DNA of 64,000 nt from Panax quinquefolius (GCA_020205615.1 CM035160.1:148967991-149031990); one strand, 5' to 3'; numbered from the stretch's first letter, positions 1-12,810 are shown. Numbers and translations are program-made. The notes: generated by a model not told the origin, from the letters alone.

Positions 1-2522
1 TGATACATTATTTTACAAAAATGGTGAGGACTACTAAACAATCCTTTCTAAAACCTTCATTCCATACCCAGACTAGTACTTCGCTATATTCTCGCCTCCC
101 GAGAAGAATGGAACAAAAAGGAAAAGGGTGAGCTCAACTAGCTCAAGAAAGAATACTATGACTAAGATAATATACAACAAATTATCGTTAGTCTCCAACA
201 GGAAAAATCGATAGAATACAATAGACAACAAGTTTTGGATCAAAATTCGCAATGTGAAATAATAATTCATGTAAGAGTTACGTAGAGAATGAAATCTACT
301 ATAATCTATGAATTTAACGATCCATCATCAATATTTTATCCCTATAACATCAATCAATATTCATCTCAAATCAAATATTCATCTTTGCACTACAGCCAAA
401 GATATTCATCAATCGGTTATGTTCATCTCAACACTGCTCATCTTTTTGCACTAAAGGCCAAAGATATTCATCGATCGGTCGTATTTCATTTAAACACATG
501 TTCATCTTTGTACTACAGTGCCAAAGATATTCTTCAGAAATCATTCATCTTTGCACTACAGTGCCAAAGATATTCAATAATATCATCATTTAAGACCGAG
601 GATGATGAAAATATTTTTAAAGAACGAATCCAAAGAAACAAAATGACAAGGATTAAGGATTAAGGATTAAGTACTTTGTTTTATCCATGTCCAACAATAC
701 CTCAAAAATAATCATAGTGGTGTAAAATTCAAGAATGATCAAAACTTGGATACAATCAAAGCTAGTATCCGTAATAGATATTTTGAACGAAAAGAAGAAA
801 TTTTATTTTTTCATGAATAGTGTCGATGAATAGTCTCAGATATCGTGAATAGTCATCGATATCGTGAATAGTAACTCACACACAAAAGATAGAAATTCCA
901 AAAAAAAACATTTTCACGCTTCACATGAATAGTACTTTCGTGAATAGTAACTCGTGAATAAGTAACTCATGAATAGTAACTTCGTGAATAAGAACTCATG
1001 AATAGTAACTCATGACATGAAAAAGTTCCAAATTTGATAAAAAGTTCCAACCAATATTTCAAAGATAATGATATTGAAGAAATAATATCATTTGAGAAAA
1101 AATAACATCCCCACCTCAAAGAATCGATTTTAAGAAGGAAAGATCTAAAGTGATGTTTGAATGAAACTTGTATCTTGAAAGAACTCTCAAAGTATCTAAA
1201 TACTCACAAAATACGCTCAATAATATAGAGAGAAAGAGAGAAAACTTTATTTCGGTGTGATTTTCAATTCTAACTTAGCCCTCTATTTATAGGAAAATGT
1301 TAGCCGTAGAAAGCGACTTGACTGCCACTGATGGCTTTACCTCGCTACTATTGCCACCCACCACATTTGAAATAAAATTCAGCACATTTTTTCACCAACC
1401 ACAAGTGGGGCCCACTCAATTCTAGAATTTTCCACCAAAATCAATTATAACTCAACTTTCCTAATCAAACACCTCTTAAAATTCATAATAAATTATACGC
1501 TCATTTTAAATTCGTTCAAAATTTGTGGACATATACTCAACTTATATATGTATAACATATCCAAAAATTACAACGATCCAACTATTTGGATTAAATATTA
1601 TAACTCACACAATAAAGTCAGTAATAACAATCGATTTGATCTTTTAATACCTCCAATCCGACAAAATACAAATAAAACATCTCAAAGATTAATTCCTTCA
1701 TTAATAACCACATAAATAAATCCATCATTTATATTCATATAAAATAAATATTTCCTTATCATATGAATCAATAATTAATTATTCACAAATAATATTACGT
1801 AATCACAATTATGATGACCAGCGCTTCCCAAAAAGAGGGGCTTTCCAATAAGGATCTCTCCTTCTTCGCCGCAATTAGGTGACCAAACCTCTCCTTGAGA
1901 TGTAACTTTCTAGACATTGCCAATAATGTTATCTAATAATATTATTCAAATAATATAAATTATTGATCCGATAATGGGAAATATCATCAAATGACAATTA
2001 TTGAAACAATAATAATATAAAATATCAACGCAACAATTATTGAATCAATAAAATAAAATATTGAATAAGAATTAACTCCGTGAAAATTATTGAGTAGTGC
2101 CTTCTTACGTAAGGATCAATAATTCAACAATATCAGGTAATACCGGTGTGCTCTTTAAGCAACCACGCCAGATTCATCGTATTTTAACCAATTTGGTATT
2201 CCAACAATGATCTTAATTCAGTAATAACTATGCCGTTATTTATAACCACCCAAACTTTGTCGCTTTCCTCATCCAATCGCTTTTCAAGTTATGGGGCCCA
2301 CACATGGTCGCTACCGTCGCATTTAATATTCCCAAGCGATCTAATATTCCACGACCAAACGAATATTCCCCGACAACAATGAATATTTTATAACCACTTG
2401 CTTATTTTGAAATATTTATGTATTTTACCCTAACTATCCACATTAATCAAATCAACCCTTACTATTTCAAAATAATAAATAAAGGAAATTCCTTTTTATT
2501 TAAAAAAATTTCGGGTCTTACA
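1..2522 (-). repeat. 3' LTR of gypsy element Z (truncated by window start)
   Basis: This LTR reads on the minus strand. It begins at 2522 with TGTAAGACCC, directly after a polypurine tract. By comparison with the LTR at 46241-49039, the window starts about 164 bp inside the U5 end, so the full LTR would be near 2.7 kb. It carries a TATA box (1281-1293), a short tandem array of GTGAATAGTAACTC-like units (about 815-1015) and the stem-loop array (about 385-575). Its sequence differs from the B and D LTRs but nearly matches 16075-18361, which makes those two a pair belonging to one element. It contains no gene. Confidence 0.9.
1281..1293 (-). promoter_or_regulatory. TATA box of Z 3' LTR
   Basis: On the minus strand this reads CCTATAAATAGAG. 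It lies at the position expected for the U3/R boundary and is matched in the partner LTR at about 17129-17140. Confidence 0.7.
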
Positions 2523-2535
2523 ACCTCCCCTCCTT
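2523..2535 (-). other. polypurine tract of element Z
   Basis: On the minus strand the tract reads AAGGAGGGGAGGT and abuts the TGTAAGACCC start of the 3' LTR. It is the primer site for plus-strand DNA synthesis. The same tract precedes the 3' LTRs of B, C and D. Confidence 0.85.
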
Positions 2536-2559
2536 ATGAAATTTCGTCCTCGAAATTGA

Positions 2560-3980
2560 CGTGCACTTTAGTGTGTTTCTAAAAGGTGAGGATACCTCGC
2601 TTTCATTTCCGCTTTCCAATTCCCGTGTCATTTCCTCTATAGCATGATTTCTCCACAAAACTTTAACTTGTGGTATGACCTTTCTTGCTGTAGGACATGC
2701 TCCTTCCTATCCAAAATCTTGATAGTACCTCCTCATACGTTAAGTCTTCTACTATCTCGTCCGGTTCTAACTTCATAACGTGGTTCGGGTCTTTCACATA
2801 TTTACTGAGCAACCGATATGTGAAACACATTATGAACACGAGACATACTTGGAGGTAACGCAAGTCTATAGGCTACATTTCCTACTCGGTCAAGAATTTG
2901 AAATGGACCAATAAATCGTGGATTTGAGCTTTCCTCTCTTCCCTAATCTTGTAACTCCTTCCATGGGAAGCACTTCATGAATAATACATGATCCCCTACA
3001 CTAAATTCCACGTCCTTTCGATGAAGATCCGCATAACATTTTTGTCGATCTTGTCTTGTTTGTATCGTTGTCGAATCATTTGGATCTTTTCGGTGAGTCA
3101 TATCGTACTTAACTCGGGTCCCAACAATGTTGCTTCACCCACCTCATCCCAACATATTGGAGAACGACATTTTCGTCCATATAATGCTTGAATGGAGCCA
3201 CACCTATACTTGCTTTGATAATCTTTGTTGTTGTAGGAGAATTCCACCAATGGTAAATACATATCCCAATCGCCTTGAAATCTAGGACACGAGTCTTAAT
3301 ATATCTTCAAGAGTTTGAATAGTCCTCTCGATTGTCCGTCCGTTTGGGGATGGTATCTTTTAGAACTAAATCGCAAATCCGTGCCCATAACATTTTGCAA
3401 GCTAACCCAAAATCTTGAAGTGAATCTTGGGTCACGATCCGAAACTATGGATACGGTGCATGCCATGCAACCTCACAATCTCATTCACGACATACTAGCA
3501 AGGCGTTCAAGGGAATAAGTCTCCGTGTCGGCAAGAAATGAAAGCGGACTTGGTTAATCTATCAACAATAACCCAAATAGCATTGATGCCTTGAGAAATC
3601 GTAGGAAGACCGTAAAACGAAATCCATGGTAATGTGTTCCCACTTCCATTCCTAATCTCAAGTGGTTACAACCGGACCCTTAGGTACTAGATGCTCCGCC
3701 TTTACACGTTGACAAGTTAAACACATTGAGATAAACTTTGCAATCTCTCTTTCATATTGTTCCACCACCAAAATGTATGTCAAGATCACGATACATTTTA
3801 GTACTTCCGGATGGATTGCAAATGGTGTATTGTGTGCCTCCATCATAATCTTGTACTTCAAATCGAGTCGTTAGAACACAAAGTCTAGAGTGGACTCGAA
3901 GTATTCCTTCTTCATCAATTCTCTTCTGAATAGCTCCTTCTTGTACTTTCTTCTTCTTCATATGCATCATTTCTGGGTTG
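2560..3980 (-). pseudogene. integrase and chromodomain-like tail of element Z, broken
   Basis: Reading from 3980 down, the translation shows the start of a gypsy integrase: the phrases AHNTPFAIHP and SMCLTCQRVKAEHLVPKG, which form an HHCC zinc-binding finger. Next come the DDE core with VDRLTKS-like sequence (about 3550) and the SERTIQTLE-like segment near 3300. The C-terminal part (2560-2860) has KVLWRNH and the LEPDEIVEDLTYEEV phrase typical of the chromodomain-like tail of plant chromoviruses. It is broken by many frameshifts and stops. The order and content match elements B, C and D. Confidence 0.8.
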
Positions 3981-5160
3981 GTGGCTTGAAGCGGCTTTAA
4001 CTTTATCGATTAAAATCGATTATACTCGTATATCATCATCGTGGGTACCTAGAGTTTTCATCTCCATCTCTATTATTTGTAAATTATACAAAATTAGTCT
4101 TTGATGATATATCGTACTCGTGCTTGTATCGATCTTCTACTCAACACGCGTCGGCTACCACGTTCGCTTTTTCCAGGATGGCATGGTCGAAACATGTCTT
4201 TGAAATGAGTCTCCTCTTGAGTTCTTCAAGCTCTTCCCACATTCCTTGCTCCATTCGAATTTTGTATCTCTACGAGTCACCACGTTAATGGAATAGCGAT
4301 TAGAGAATATCCTTCAACTAATCTCCGATAATAACCAACTAAGCTTGAAAGCTACGTATTTCGACATCGACTTAGGTTGCTCTCAAGCTGACTCATATCC
4401 CAATCTTGGATAAGACGTCACAATGACACCTATCGATTTACTATCGCATCGAATATGGCGTCCCTACAGAGAGTTCGGCTTAGTGAATTCCACAAAGGAA
4501 GTCACAAGATAAAGGCTCGGTACCAAATTCTATAGTTGAATTTTTAACTCCACGAAGTTCAATAGAGCCATTCGATATGAGATTTTAGAAATGAGTTTTG
4601 TATCGGGTTCAAAGTCGATACAAAATTTAATATCGAGCTTTGGGAGTAAGCCAAGAAATTCTTCAGAAATACGTCGGAAAAAATCAATAACAACGGGAAT
4701 ATTATTCAAATCGGCGTGTCTTTATTCAAATCCTTAACATGGACTAAGAAAACTTGACATCCATAATAAATGAATGACTTCATGGCTTGATATGAAAATG
4801 TTTGACTACAATGGTTTGATTGCTTGAATTGAATAACAAAGTTTGCTTAGGAATATGAAAACTAACAACCTTACAAAAGCAATCAATTTGGCATGATGAG
4901 TAGTTAACCAATCAATCCCTAAAATCACATCAAAAGCAAGTATCTTTAAATAAATAAGGTCAATGGTAATGTGATGGTGCCAACTTGGATCAAACAAGAT
5001 TTCTAAACAACGGATGTAATGAAAGTTTCTCTAACAGAGTCTCCATAAATAGGTCAAAGTCTAATTTCTCCGTAGTCAAGTTCAAACGTTGTTGCGCAAG
5101 CAAGAGAGATAAAGAATGGGTAGAACCGGGATCTAGTAAGATATAAACTTAGCAAAATTT
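3981..5160 (-). pseudogene. remnant of protease and RT region of element Z, internally deleted
   Basis: Only fragments of protease and reverse transcriptase remain. The dimerisation-side phrase LAFDVILGIDWLTTHHAK, found after the protease in all copies, is readable near 4890-4960. The RT start (about 4500-4720) and the RT/RNase H connection, ending in KFEWSKECGKS-like residues (about 4230-4260), can be read. The FIDDIL catalytic block and most of RNase H, present in D at about 51160-51500 and 50560-50930, are absent. Z therefore carries pol deletions beyond single-base damage and looks non-autonomous. Confidence 0.65.
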
Positions 5161-5723
5161 ATAATTAACTAACCCGTGCTAACCGTTCGGGTTCTCGTAT
5201 TTTTAATGGATCACGACAAACGCTTCTTCGAACCGTTGACTTTGACTTTTACGGGACATCCTTTTGAGTCACCATTCATTTGATGGGTTTCGATATCGTA
5301 ACTGATCTCGGCGATATGTCCTTCTTTCCACAATTATAGCATACCTTAAAGCTGTTGTGGGCGGTTTGAGGTGATATATCCCTCTTTCCAGATTTGTAAC
5401 ATACGACCGGTGGTCTTTCTCCTCCTTTGGAACCCGATTCTTCTTTGGCGATGATGTCTTCACATAGGTCGTTGTTGAATCTCCTCTTTTAAAATCTCCT
5501 CCCAGACTCGCTTCTTCTATTTTCATGGCCACGATTACCACAGTGTGGTAACCACCTTTGTCCGTATTCTTCTTTCTCCGCCGGGTTATCGTTATTCGAT
5601 GATCTGCTATCTTCGATATGATCCTCAGTTATGGTCCTCGGTTGAACGTACTCGTTATCTCGCTCTAACAACCGAGAGCCTCGCTGACAACATCTGAATA
5701 GAGAAAAATTTATGAGAAATGAG
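5161..5723 (-). pseudogene. C-terminal gag with zinc knuckle of element Z, truncated at 5723
   Basis: A CYNCGKEGH-like zinc knuckle (about 5315-5343, minus strand) identifies the nucleocapsid part of Gag. Basic, Arg/Ser-rich sequence lies before it, as in the other copies. The homology to D stops abruptly at about 5723, inside the segment encoding the end of the capsid domain. Plus-strand LTR sequence of element B begins there. The N-terminal gag, the primer site and about 300 bp of the U5 end of the 5' LTR of Z are missing. Confidence 0.75.
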
Positions 5724-8500
5724 ACCCACAAAATTTTTAAATAAAAGGAATTTCCTTTATTTATTATTTTGAAATAGTAAGGGTTGATTTGATTAATGTG
5801 GATAGTTAAATAAAAAAATCATGAATATTTCAAAATAAGCAGTGGTTATAAAATATTCATTGTTGTCGGGGAATATTAGTTTGGTGGTGGAATATTAAAT
5901 CTTTGTCGGGGAATATTAAATGCGACCGGCCTAAATGACCGTGTGTGGGCCCCATGTGAAGCGATTGGATGAAGAAAGCGACAAATATAAGTTGTTTAAA
6001 AATAGCAGCGTAGTTATTCTGATTTATCTTTATTGGAATACCGGTGGTTAAAACACACTATCTGGCGTTGTTGAGCGATAGCACGCGGTATTGATTATTG
6101 ATTCTTACGTGAAAGGCACTACTCGATAATGGTTCGATAATTTTCTTTATTCGATATTTTATTGAGTTAATAATTCTTTGCGTTGATATTTTATATTCTT
6201 TGTTGTTTGATAATTGTCATTACTGCGTATTTTTCATTATCGAGCGATAATAATTCATATTATCTGAATAATATTATTAGATAACATTATTGGCAATGTC
6301 TAGAAAGTTACATCTAAGGAGAGGTTTGGTCACTAATTGCGCGCCGATGAAGAAATTCTTATTGGAAAGCCCCTCTTTCACAGGCTGCGCACGGTTGTCG
6401 ATATTGTGATTACGTAATATTATTTGTGAATAATTAATTATTGATTCATATGATGAGGAAAATATTGATTTTATGTGGATATAGATGGAAAAAATTTTTA
6501 ATGTGACAATTGTTGAAAATTGAAATTTTATCTTTTTACGATAAAATAATTCGTTTAAATATATTATTATATTTTAATAATATAATAATGGTGATATTTT
6601 TACAACGAATGTGGGATATATGAGTATCTGAGGAGGAAGAGTATTTTTGTTGCAATAAATGTTTAAAACATGTTAAACATGTCGGTGGACCCCATTTATT
6701 GGTGAAATTTGATTATAGCACAAAAATCGCCGTTTGTGGATTTGGTCAATTTCTATTTGGAATTTGGAAAAACTTTCTTACTGCAAAGTTGTAGAAATTG
6801 AATTTCCTATAAAAACTCGAGATTCGAATTTTCTGATGAAAGGGCTATTTATTATGAATTATTGAAGTTAAAGCTCAAAATAATTGATTTTGGAAGTTTA
6901 AAATATTTTAAATTACAAAAACGTTTTTTTTACTTTTTCTAGAAGGTGGCATGTGTATGTGTGGCTGATGGTGATCTGATTTTCAAAGAGGATTTTGAAA
7001 AATATAATATTATTTATTAAATTTTTTTACTGCTTTGGTGTTAGCGTTTTCTATAAATAGGGTCTTGGGTTAGAATTGAAAATCACACGGCTGAAGTTTT
7101 CTCTCTCTATTATTATCGGCGTATTCTTGTGAGTATTTTGAGTATACTTTGAGTATTGCTAGGCGGTGCAAGTTCCTTCCATGCTTTATACGGGTATTCT
7201 AGGTAGAAATCTTGATCTTTTCGAGGTAAGGGATGTTATTTTTTTTCTCGAATGATATTATTTCTTGATATCATTATCTTTGAAATATTGATCTGAAGTT
7301 TTATCAAATTTGGAACTTTTTCATATCGGGGTTACTATTCATGAGTTCTTATTCATGAGTTCTTATTCACGAGTTCTTATTAACGAGATTCTTATTCACG
7401 ATTCTTATTCACGAGTCTATTCATTATTAATGAAGCGTGAAGATGTTTTTGTGGAATTTCTATCTTTTGGTGTCGGAGTTACTATTCACGTATCGGCCTT
7501 TATTCACGTATCTGACCTTATTCACGTATCTGATCTTATTCATAGAAAAATAAAATTTCTTCTTTTTGTCCAAAACATCTATTACGGATACTAACTTTGA
7601 TTGTATCCATGTTTTGATCATTCTTGAATTTTACACCACTATGATTATTTTTGAGTATTTTTTGGGCGTGGATAAAACCAAAATCACGAATCCTTAATCC
7701 TTAATCCTTGTCATTTTGTTTCCTTTGGATTCGTTTCTTTAAAAAAATATTTTCATCATCCTCGGTCTTAAATGATGATATTATGGAATATCTTTGGCTG
7801 TAGTGCAAAGATGAATGATTTCTTAAGAATATCTTTGGCTGTAGTGCAAAAGATGAATGATTTCTGAAGAATATCTTTGGCGTAGTCTGCAGAAGATGAG
7901 CAGTGTTTAAATGAACATGACCAGTGATGAATATCTTTGGCTGTGGTGCAAAGATGAATATTTGATTCGGATGTATATTGATTGATGTTACGGGATAAAA
8001 AGATGAGCGATGAACTTTTAAATTCATACATAGAAGATAGTAGTTTGCATTCTCTACTTAACTCTTCTAATGAATTATTATTTCATTGCGAATATTGATT
8101 TAAAATTTGTTGTCTATTGTATTACATTAGATTTTTCCTGTTGAAGACTAACGATAATTTGTTGTATATTATCTTAGTCATAATATTCTTCTTTGAGCTA
8201 GTTGAGCTCACCCTTTTTCCTTTTGTTCCATTTTTTCTCGGGAGGCGAGAATATAGCGAGTGCAGTCGGGGTATGGAATGAAGGTTTTAGAAAGGATTGT
8301 TTAGTAGTCCTCACCATTTTGTAAAATAATGTATCGATAAATGTGATGAGGATTTATTTGAGTATAGATATTATGCAGAAGATAATATTTGTATTCAAAC
8401 TCACAGTTTCTTGTTGTAATAATAAAGTTGTAGTTGTTTACGTACCATGTATTGACAACTTTCGAGAATAGGTGATGTATACTATTTTGGGGCGTCGCGA
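5720..8500 (+). repeat. 5' LTR of element B
   Basis: It is paired with 13280-16074 by near-identity along its length. It contains the TATA box (7050-7060), a GAGGTAAGGG splice-donor-like motif (7222-7231), TTCTTATTCACGAG tandem units (about 7335-7435), a second TATTCACGTATCTGA array (about 7480-7550) and the stem-loop array (about 7790-7960). It ends with TTTTGGGGCGTCGCGA at about 8500, followed by a primer-site remnant. Confidence 0.9.
7050..7060 (+). promoter_or_regulatory. TATA box of B 5' LTR
   Basis: TCTATAAATAG lies about 1.33 kb into the LTR and is repeated at the matching place in the 3' LTR (about 14633-14642). It is the probable core promoter of the element's transcript. Confidence 0.7.
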
Positions 8501-8516
8501 TTAATTATCGAGCTAT
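8501..8516 (+). other. degraded primer-binding site of element B
   Basis: TTAATTATCGAGCT directly follows the LTR. In element C the same place reads GTTGGTATCGAGCTTA, close to the initiator-Met tRNA complement TGGTATCAGAGC. The B copy has lost the GGT core. Confidence 0.6.
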
Positions 8517-8727
8517 AAATCCCCAGCCTCTCATTTGGTGACTTCTGTTGATGGGGGATGCTTAGGGATATGATCTTAGGGATATGATCTGGCGGAGATC
8601 GGGGAATAGAACTAGGAGGGAGGCAGAGTAAATCCTTAGCTAGTGTGTCCTACTAGCTTATTTGTTAGTTGGTCGATATATAGGGATATTATGTGATATA
8701 TTGATTTCCTTAATTAACCCTTGTTTT

Positions 8728-9910
8728 ATGGCGATGTTTGAGAATGTCGTTGAGAATATTATGATGGAAATGAGGCCAAGTGGAGATGCACATGTACTCA
8801 CAGCGAGGAGAGCGTCAGTGGTGGCAATGTTCCTCCTGTGAACAACACCATTGAAGCGGATGATGAGCGAGGGGATGTTTAGAAGTTTTTCGCGTTCATG
8901 CAAAATCGGGGCGAGAAGACTTCGTGTTCAAAATCGAGGAGAAATGATAGCAATTCACGGGTTGTCACGACCAAGCGATTCGAAGTTGGGACCACGAAAT
9001 TTAAGGAAAGCGGATCCGATCATGGCGGAAACATGGGTCAAACAAATTACCAAGATATTCGATGTCTTGGGATGCGGAGAAGAACGAAGGTTCCATTCGC
9101 CACCTTTATGTTAAAATGGCGAAGCGGACTCTTGGTGGGAGTGCGTGAAGCGTACCCATCCGGCCTTTTCGGCATGTCTTGGGAGGCGTTTGAAAACTAT
9201 TTAATGACAAATACTTTCACGAAAGTGTTAAATCGTATGAAGGAAGTGGAGTTCATCAGTTAGAACAAAACAACATGGCGGTGTCTCGATGCGAGGCAAA
9301 GTTTGCGAGTTATCGAGTTTTGCACCTCATTTGGTGGAGAATGAGGAGCGTGTGGCGGATGTTTCTTAGAGGTTTGAAACCCGGCGTCGTCGATATCTCA
9401 TTTCTCATAAATTTTCTCTTTATTGAGGATGTTGTAAGCAGGCTCAATTATTAGGCGAGATAACGAAATGCACGGTCATTGAGGACCCTGACGAGGATCG
9501 TGCTCGAGATAGCGATCAGCGAATAATGATAACCGGCGGAGAAAAAAAGCAGAGCGGACAAAATGGGTAACCACTCGGGTGGTAATCATAGCCGTGAAAA
9601 TAGAAAAGCGAGTCGGGAGGAGATTTTAAAGAGGAGATTTAACAACGACCATGTGAAGGCAGCGGTCTTGGTGACAAGCGGTTCTAAGGGAGAGAAACGA
9701 CCACCGGTCATATCTTTATAAATCACGGAAAAAGAGGGACATATCGGTCAAAGCGCCCCTAGCAGATTCAAGGTATGCTATAATTGTGGAAAGGAAGGAC
9801 ATATCGCTCGAGATTATGCGATGGCGAAACCTAGTTCGGCGAGGACGGTGACTCGAAAATCATCCCGGAAAAAGTCAAAGTCAGCGTTAGGGAAGGCGTT
9901 TGTTGTGGTT
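8728..9910 (+). pseudogene. gag of element B, frameshifted
   Basis: The likely start is ATG 8728 (MAMFENVVEN), the same place as in D. The capsid (Retrotrans_gag-type) region is recognisable from phrases such as AETWVKQITKIFDVLGC, PFATFMLK and SWEAFENYL spread over three frames (about 9020-9260). It is followed by RMKEVEFI and LRGLKPG. A zinc knuckle CYNCGKEGHIARDY is near 9774-9815, with Tyr where the last Cys of the CX2CX4HX4C pattern should be. Several stops and indels break it. It would have formed the particle that packages element RNA. Confidence 0.8.
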
Positions 9911-10430
9911 TGGTCATAATCGAGAACCCAAGCGAGGTGATCACGGGTAAGCTATTTATAAATTCTTGCGAAGTTTATACCTTACTTGATCTGGGGTGCT
10001 ACCCATTCATTTATCTCTCTGCGTGTGCTCAGCGTTTAAACTTGACTCAGGAGAAATTAGACTTTGACTGTCTGTGGAAACTCAGTTAGGAGAAACTTTC
10101 ATCACATCCACTTTGTTTATAAATCTTGTTTGATTCAAGTTGGCACCATTACCTTACACATTGACCTTATCTCTTTAAAGATACTTGCTTTTGATGTGAT
10201 TTTAGGGATTGATTGGTTAACTTCTCATCATGCCAAAATTGATTGTTTTAAATAAGGTTGTTAGTTTTCATATTCTAACCAACTTTGTTATGCAATTCAA
10301 ACAACTAAACCATTAAAATCAATCAACTCATCATATCTAATCATAAAGCTATTAGTTTATTAAAAAGCGGATGTCAAGCTTTCTTAGCCCCATGTTATGG
10401 ATTTGAATAAAGACACGTCAAATTTGAATA
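9911..10430 (+). pseudogene. aspartic protease region of element B
   Basis: The active-site neighbourhood is at about 9980-10030: LLDLG followed, after a frameshift, by THSFIS-like sequence. The downstream phrase ILAFDVILGIDWLTSHHAK (about 10170-10250) marks the second half of the retropepsin fold. The usual Asp-Ser/Thr-Gly triad is not intact. The region then leads into the RT linker. Confidence 0.7.
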
Positions 10431-11170
10431 ATATTCTTGTTGTTTGACTTTCTGGCGTATTTCGAAGAACTTCCGGTCTACCCCGAGCGTGAAGTTGAAT
10501 TCTTTATTGATCTTGAACTGGATACAAAGCCCATTTCTAAAACCCCATATCGAATGGCTCTATTGAACTTGGAGTTAAAGGTCCAACTACGAGGAATTGT
10601 TGGACATCGGTTTCATTCGTCTAGTACATCTCCTTGGGGTGCTCTGTTTTTATTTGTAAAGAAGAAAGGCGGGAGTATCGACTTTGTATTGACTATCGGG
10701 AATTGAACCATGTCACCATCGAGAATAGGTATCCTCTACCTCGTATTGATGACTTGTTTGACCCGATTCTGAGGGCACAATTCTTTTCAAAAATCGATCT
10801 TAGATTACGGATATCATCGGTGAAGATTAGGCGAGGATATTCAAAGCGCCTTGAACTTCGGTATGGGCATTATGAATTCTTAGTCTTATGTCTTTCGGAC
10901 TAACTAATGCTCCTGCGACTTTCATGGATATGATGAGCCAGAGTATTCAAGGAATATTTGGATCGATTCGTTGTTGTCTTTATTGATGACATCCTCATAT
11001 ATTCAAAAGTAGTGAAGATCATGAGCACCATTTGAAATTTGGTACTCGAAAGCTTCGTGAAAACAAACTATATGCCAAATTGAAGAAATCACGAGTTACG
11101 GCTTGAGGAAGTAGCATTCCTTGGGCGCGTGGTGTCGAAACATGGAGTATCTGTTGATCGTGAAGATTGA
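10431..11170 (+). pseudogene. reverse transcriptase of element B, frameshifted
   Basis: RT blocks are recognisable in order: [61 protein letters not shown] and the catalytic [11 protein letters not shown] (about 10974-11006). They are followed by [13 protein letters not shown]. The two aspartates of the catalytic block are readable. Frameshifts near 10640, 10890 and 11010 prevent translation as one protein. Confidence 0.85.
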
Positions 11171-11319
11171 AGCAATCTGAAGTTAGAACAATAAAAGTCG
11201 GTGGTGAAATCGTAGCTTTTGGGCTTAAATGGTTATTATCGGAGATTAGTGGAAGGTTTTCTCGAATCGCTACTCCATTAACTCGGCTAACTTCGGAAGG
11301 ATACAAAATTCGTTTGGAG

Positions 11320-11760
11320 TGAAGAATCGAGAAAAGTTTCCAAGAGCTTAAGAGGAGACTTATTTGGCACTTTGTTCTAACAATACCATCTCGGTTTCGG
11401 ATGGATTTGTTATCTCTGATGATGCTTGAGCAAAGGGTTAGGATGTGTTCTCATGCAGCGTGGGAAAGTCATAGCCTATGCCTCGCGACAACTTAAAGAG
11501 TATGAGAGGAATTATCCTACTCGTGATCTAGAGTTAGCGGCCCGATCGTTTTCAGCTAAAATATATGGAGCACTATCTATATGGGGAGAAAGTGGAGATA
11601 TATTGAGGACCATAAAAGCCTTAAATATTTCTTCACTCAAAAAGAACTCGACATCTTGGCGGCGACGTTGGCTCGAGCTATTGAAGACTACGACCACACT
11701 ATTGATACCATCTGGTAAAAGCGAGCGTGGTAGGTGGCGCGTTGAGTAGAAGATCATATC
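11320..11760 (+). pseudogene. RNase H of element B
   Basis: Readable phrases are [26 protein letters not shown] and [15 protein letters not shown] (about 11425-11660), typical of gypsy RNase H. The Glu/Asp positions of the fold can be seen, but the frame shifts between them. Spacing to RT is as in element D. Confidence 0.8.
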
Positions 11761-11869
11761 TTGAGGAGCGAGTGCGATGATGTCAAGTATCTGCGTAGAG
11801 CCAACTTTAATAGAAAAGTTAAGGTTGCTCGAGCCCGCAGGCCGAGGCGATCGCGTATGAAGAAGAAAG

Positions 11870-12810
11870 TACAAGAAGGAGCTATTAGGGCGAGAATTGA
11901 TGAAGAAGGAATACTTGAGTCCACTCTAGACTTTGTGTTCCTAACGACTTTGATTTGAAGTACAAGATTATGATGGAGGCACACAATACACCATTTTTGC
12001 GATCCATCACGGAAGTACTAAAATGTATCGTGATCTTGACATACATTTTGGTGGAACAATATGAAGAGAGAGATTGCAAAGTTTATCTCGATGTGTTTAA
12101 CTTGTCCAGCGTGTAAAGGCGGAGCATCTTGTACCTAAGGGTCCGTTGCAACCACTTGAGATTAGGAATGGAAGTGGGAACACATTACCATGGATTTAGT
12201 TCGGGTCTTCCTACGGTTTCTCAAGGCATCAATCTTATTTGGGTTATTGTTGATAGATTAACCAAATCTGCTCATTTCTTGCCGTCTGGAGACTTATTCC
12301 TTGAGCGTCTTGCTAGTATATGCGTGAATGAGATTGTGAGGTTGCATGGCATGCTGTATCCATAGTTTGGATCGTGACCCAAGATTCACTTCAAGATTTT
12401 GGGTTAGCTTGCAAAAAGCTATGAGCGCAGTTTTGCGATTTAGTTGACATACCATCCCCCAAGCAGACCGGACAATCGAGAGGACTATTCAAACTCTTGA
12501 AGATTTATTAAGACTACGTGTCCTAGACTTCAAGGGCGGTTGGGATAAGTATTTACCATTGGTGGAATTCTCCTACAACAACGATTATCGAGCAAGTATA
12601 GGTGTGGCTCCATTTGAAGCATTATATGGGCGAAAATGTAGTTCTCGATATGTTGGGATGAGGTGGGTGAAGCAACATTGTTGGGACCCGAGTTTAAATG
12701 CGTATGACTCTGAAAAGATCCAAATGATTCGACAAGCGTATACAAGCGGCACAAGATCGACAAAAGAGTTATCACGGATCTTCATCGAAAGGGCGTGGAA
12801 TTTAGTGTGA
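11870..12810 (+). pseudogene. integrase of element B
   Basis: The HHCC finger region (KIMMEAHNTPF to SMCLTCP, about 11960-12115) is followed by the DDE core: [12 protein letters not shown] (about 12240-12275), DPRF with FWVSLQK-like residues (about 12370-12420), and the Glu-containing ERTIQTLEDLLRL segment (about 12478-12520). VEFSYNNDYRASIGVAPFEA is read cleanly at about 12560-12620. Stops and frameshifts are present throughout. Confidence 0.85.

Noticed and set aside
289..663. Plus-strand open stretch of 124 codons in the LTR, with repeated residues
   Set aside because: The repeats are the LTR stem-loop array read in frame; the matching LTRs have the frame broken at different places, and it is antisense to the element.
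7790..7960. Regularly repeated units resembling a CRISPR array
   Set aside because: The units are part of LTRs in both orientations across a plant retrotransposon family, spacing is irregular, the units themselves vary, and no cas-like gene is present.
11512..11874. Minus-strand open stretch of 120 codons
   Set aside because: It is antisense to the RNase H and integrase region of element B, which explains the conserved sequence.
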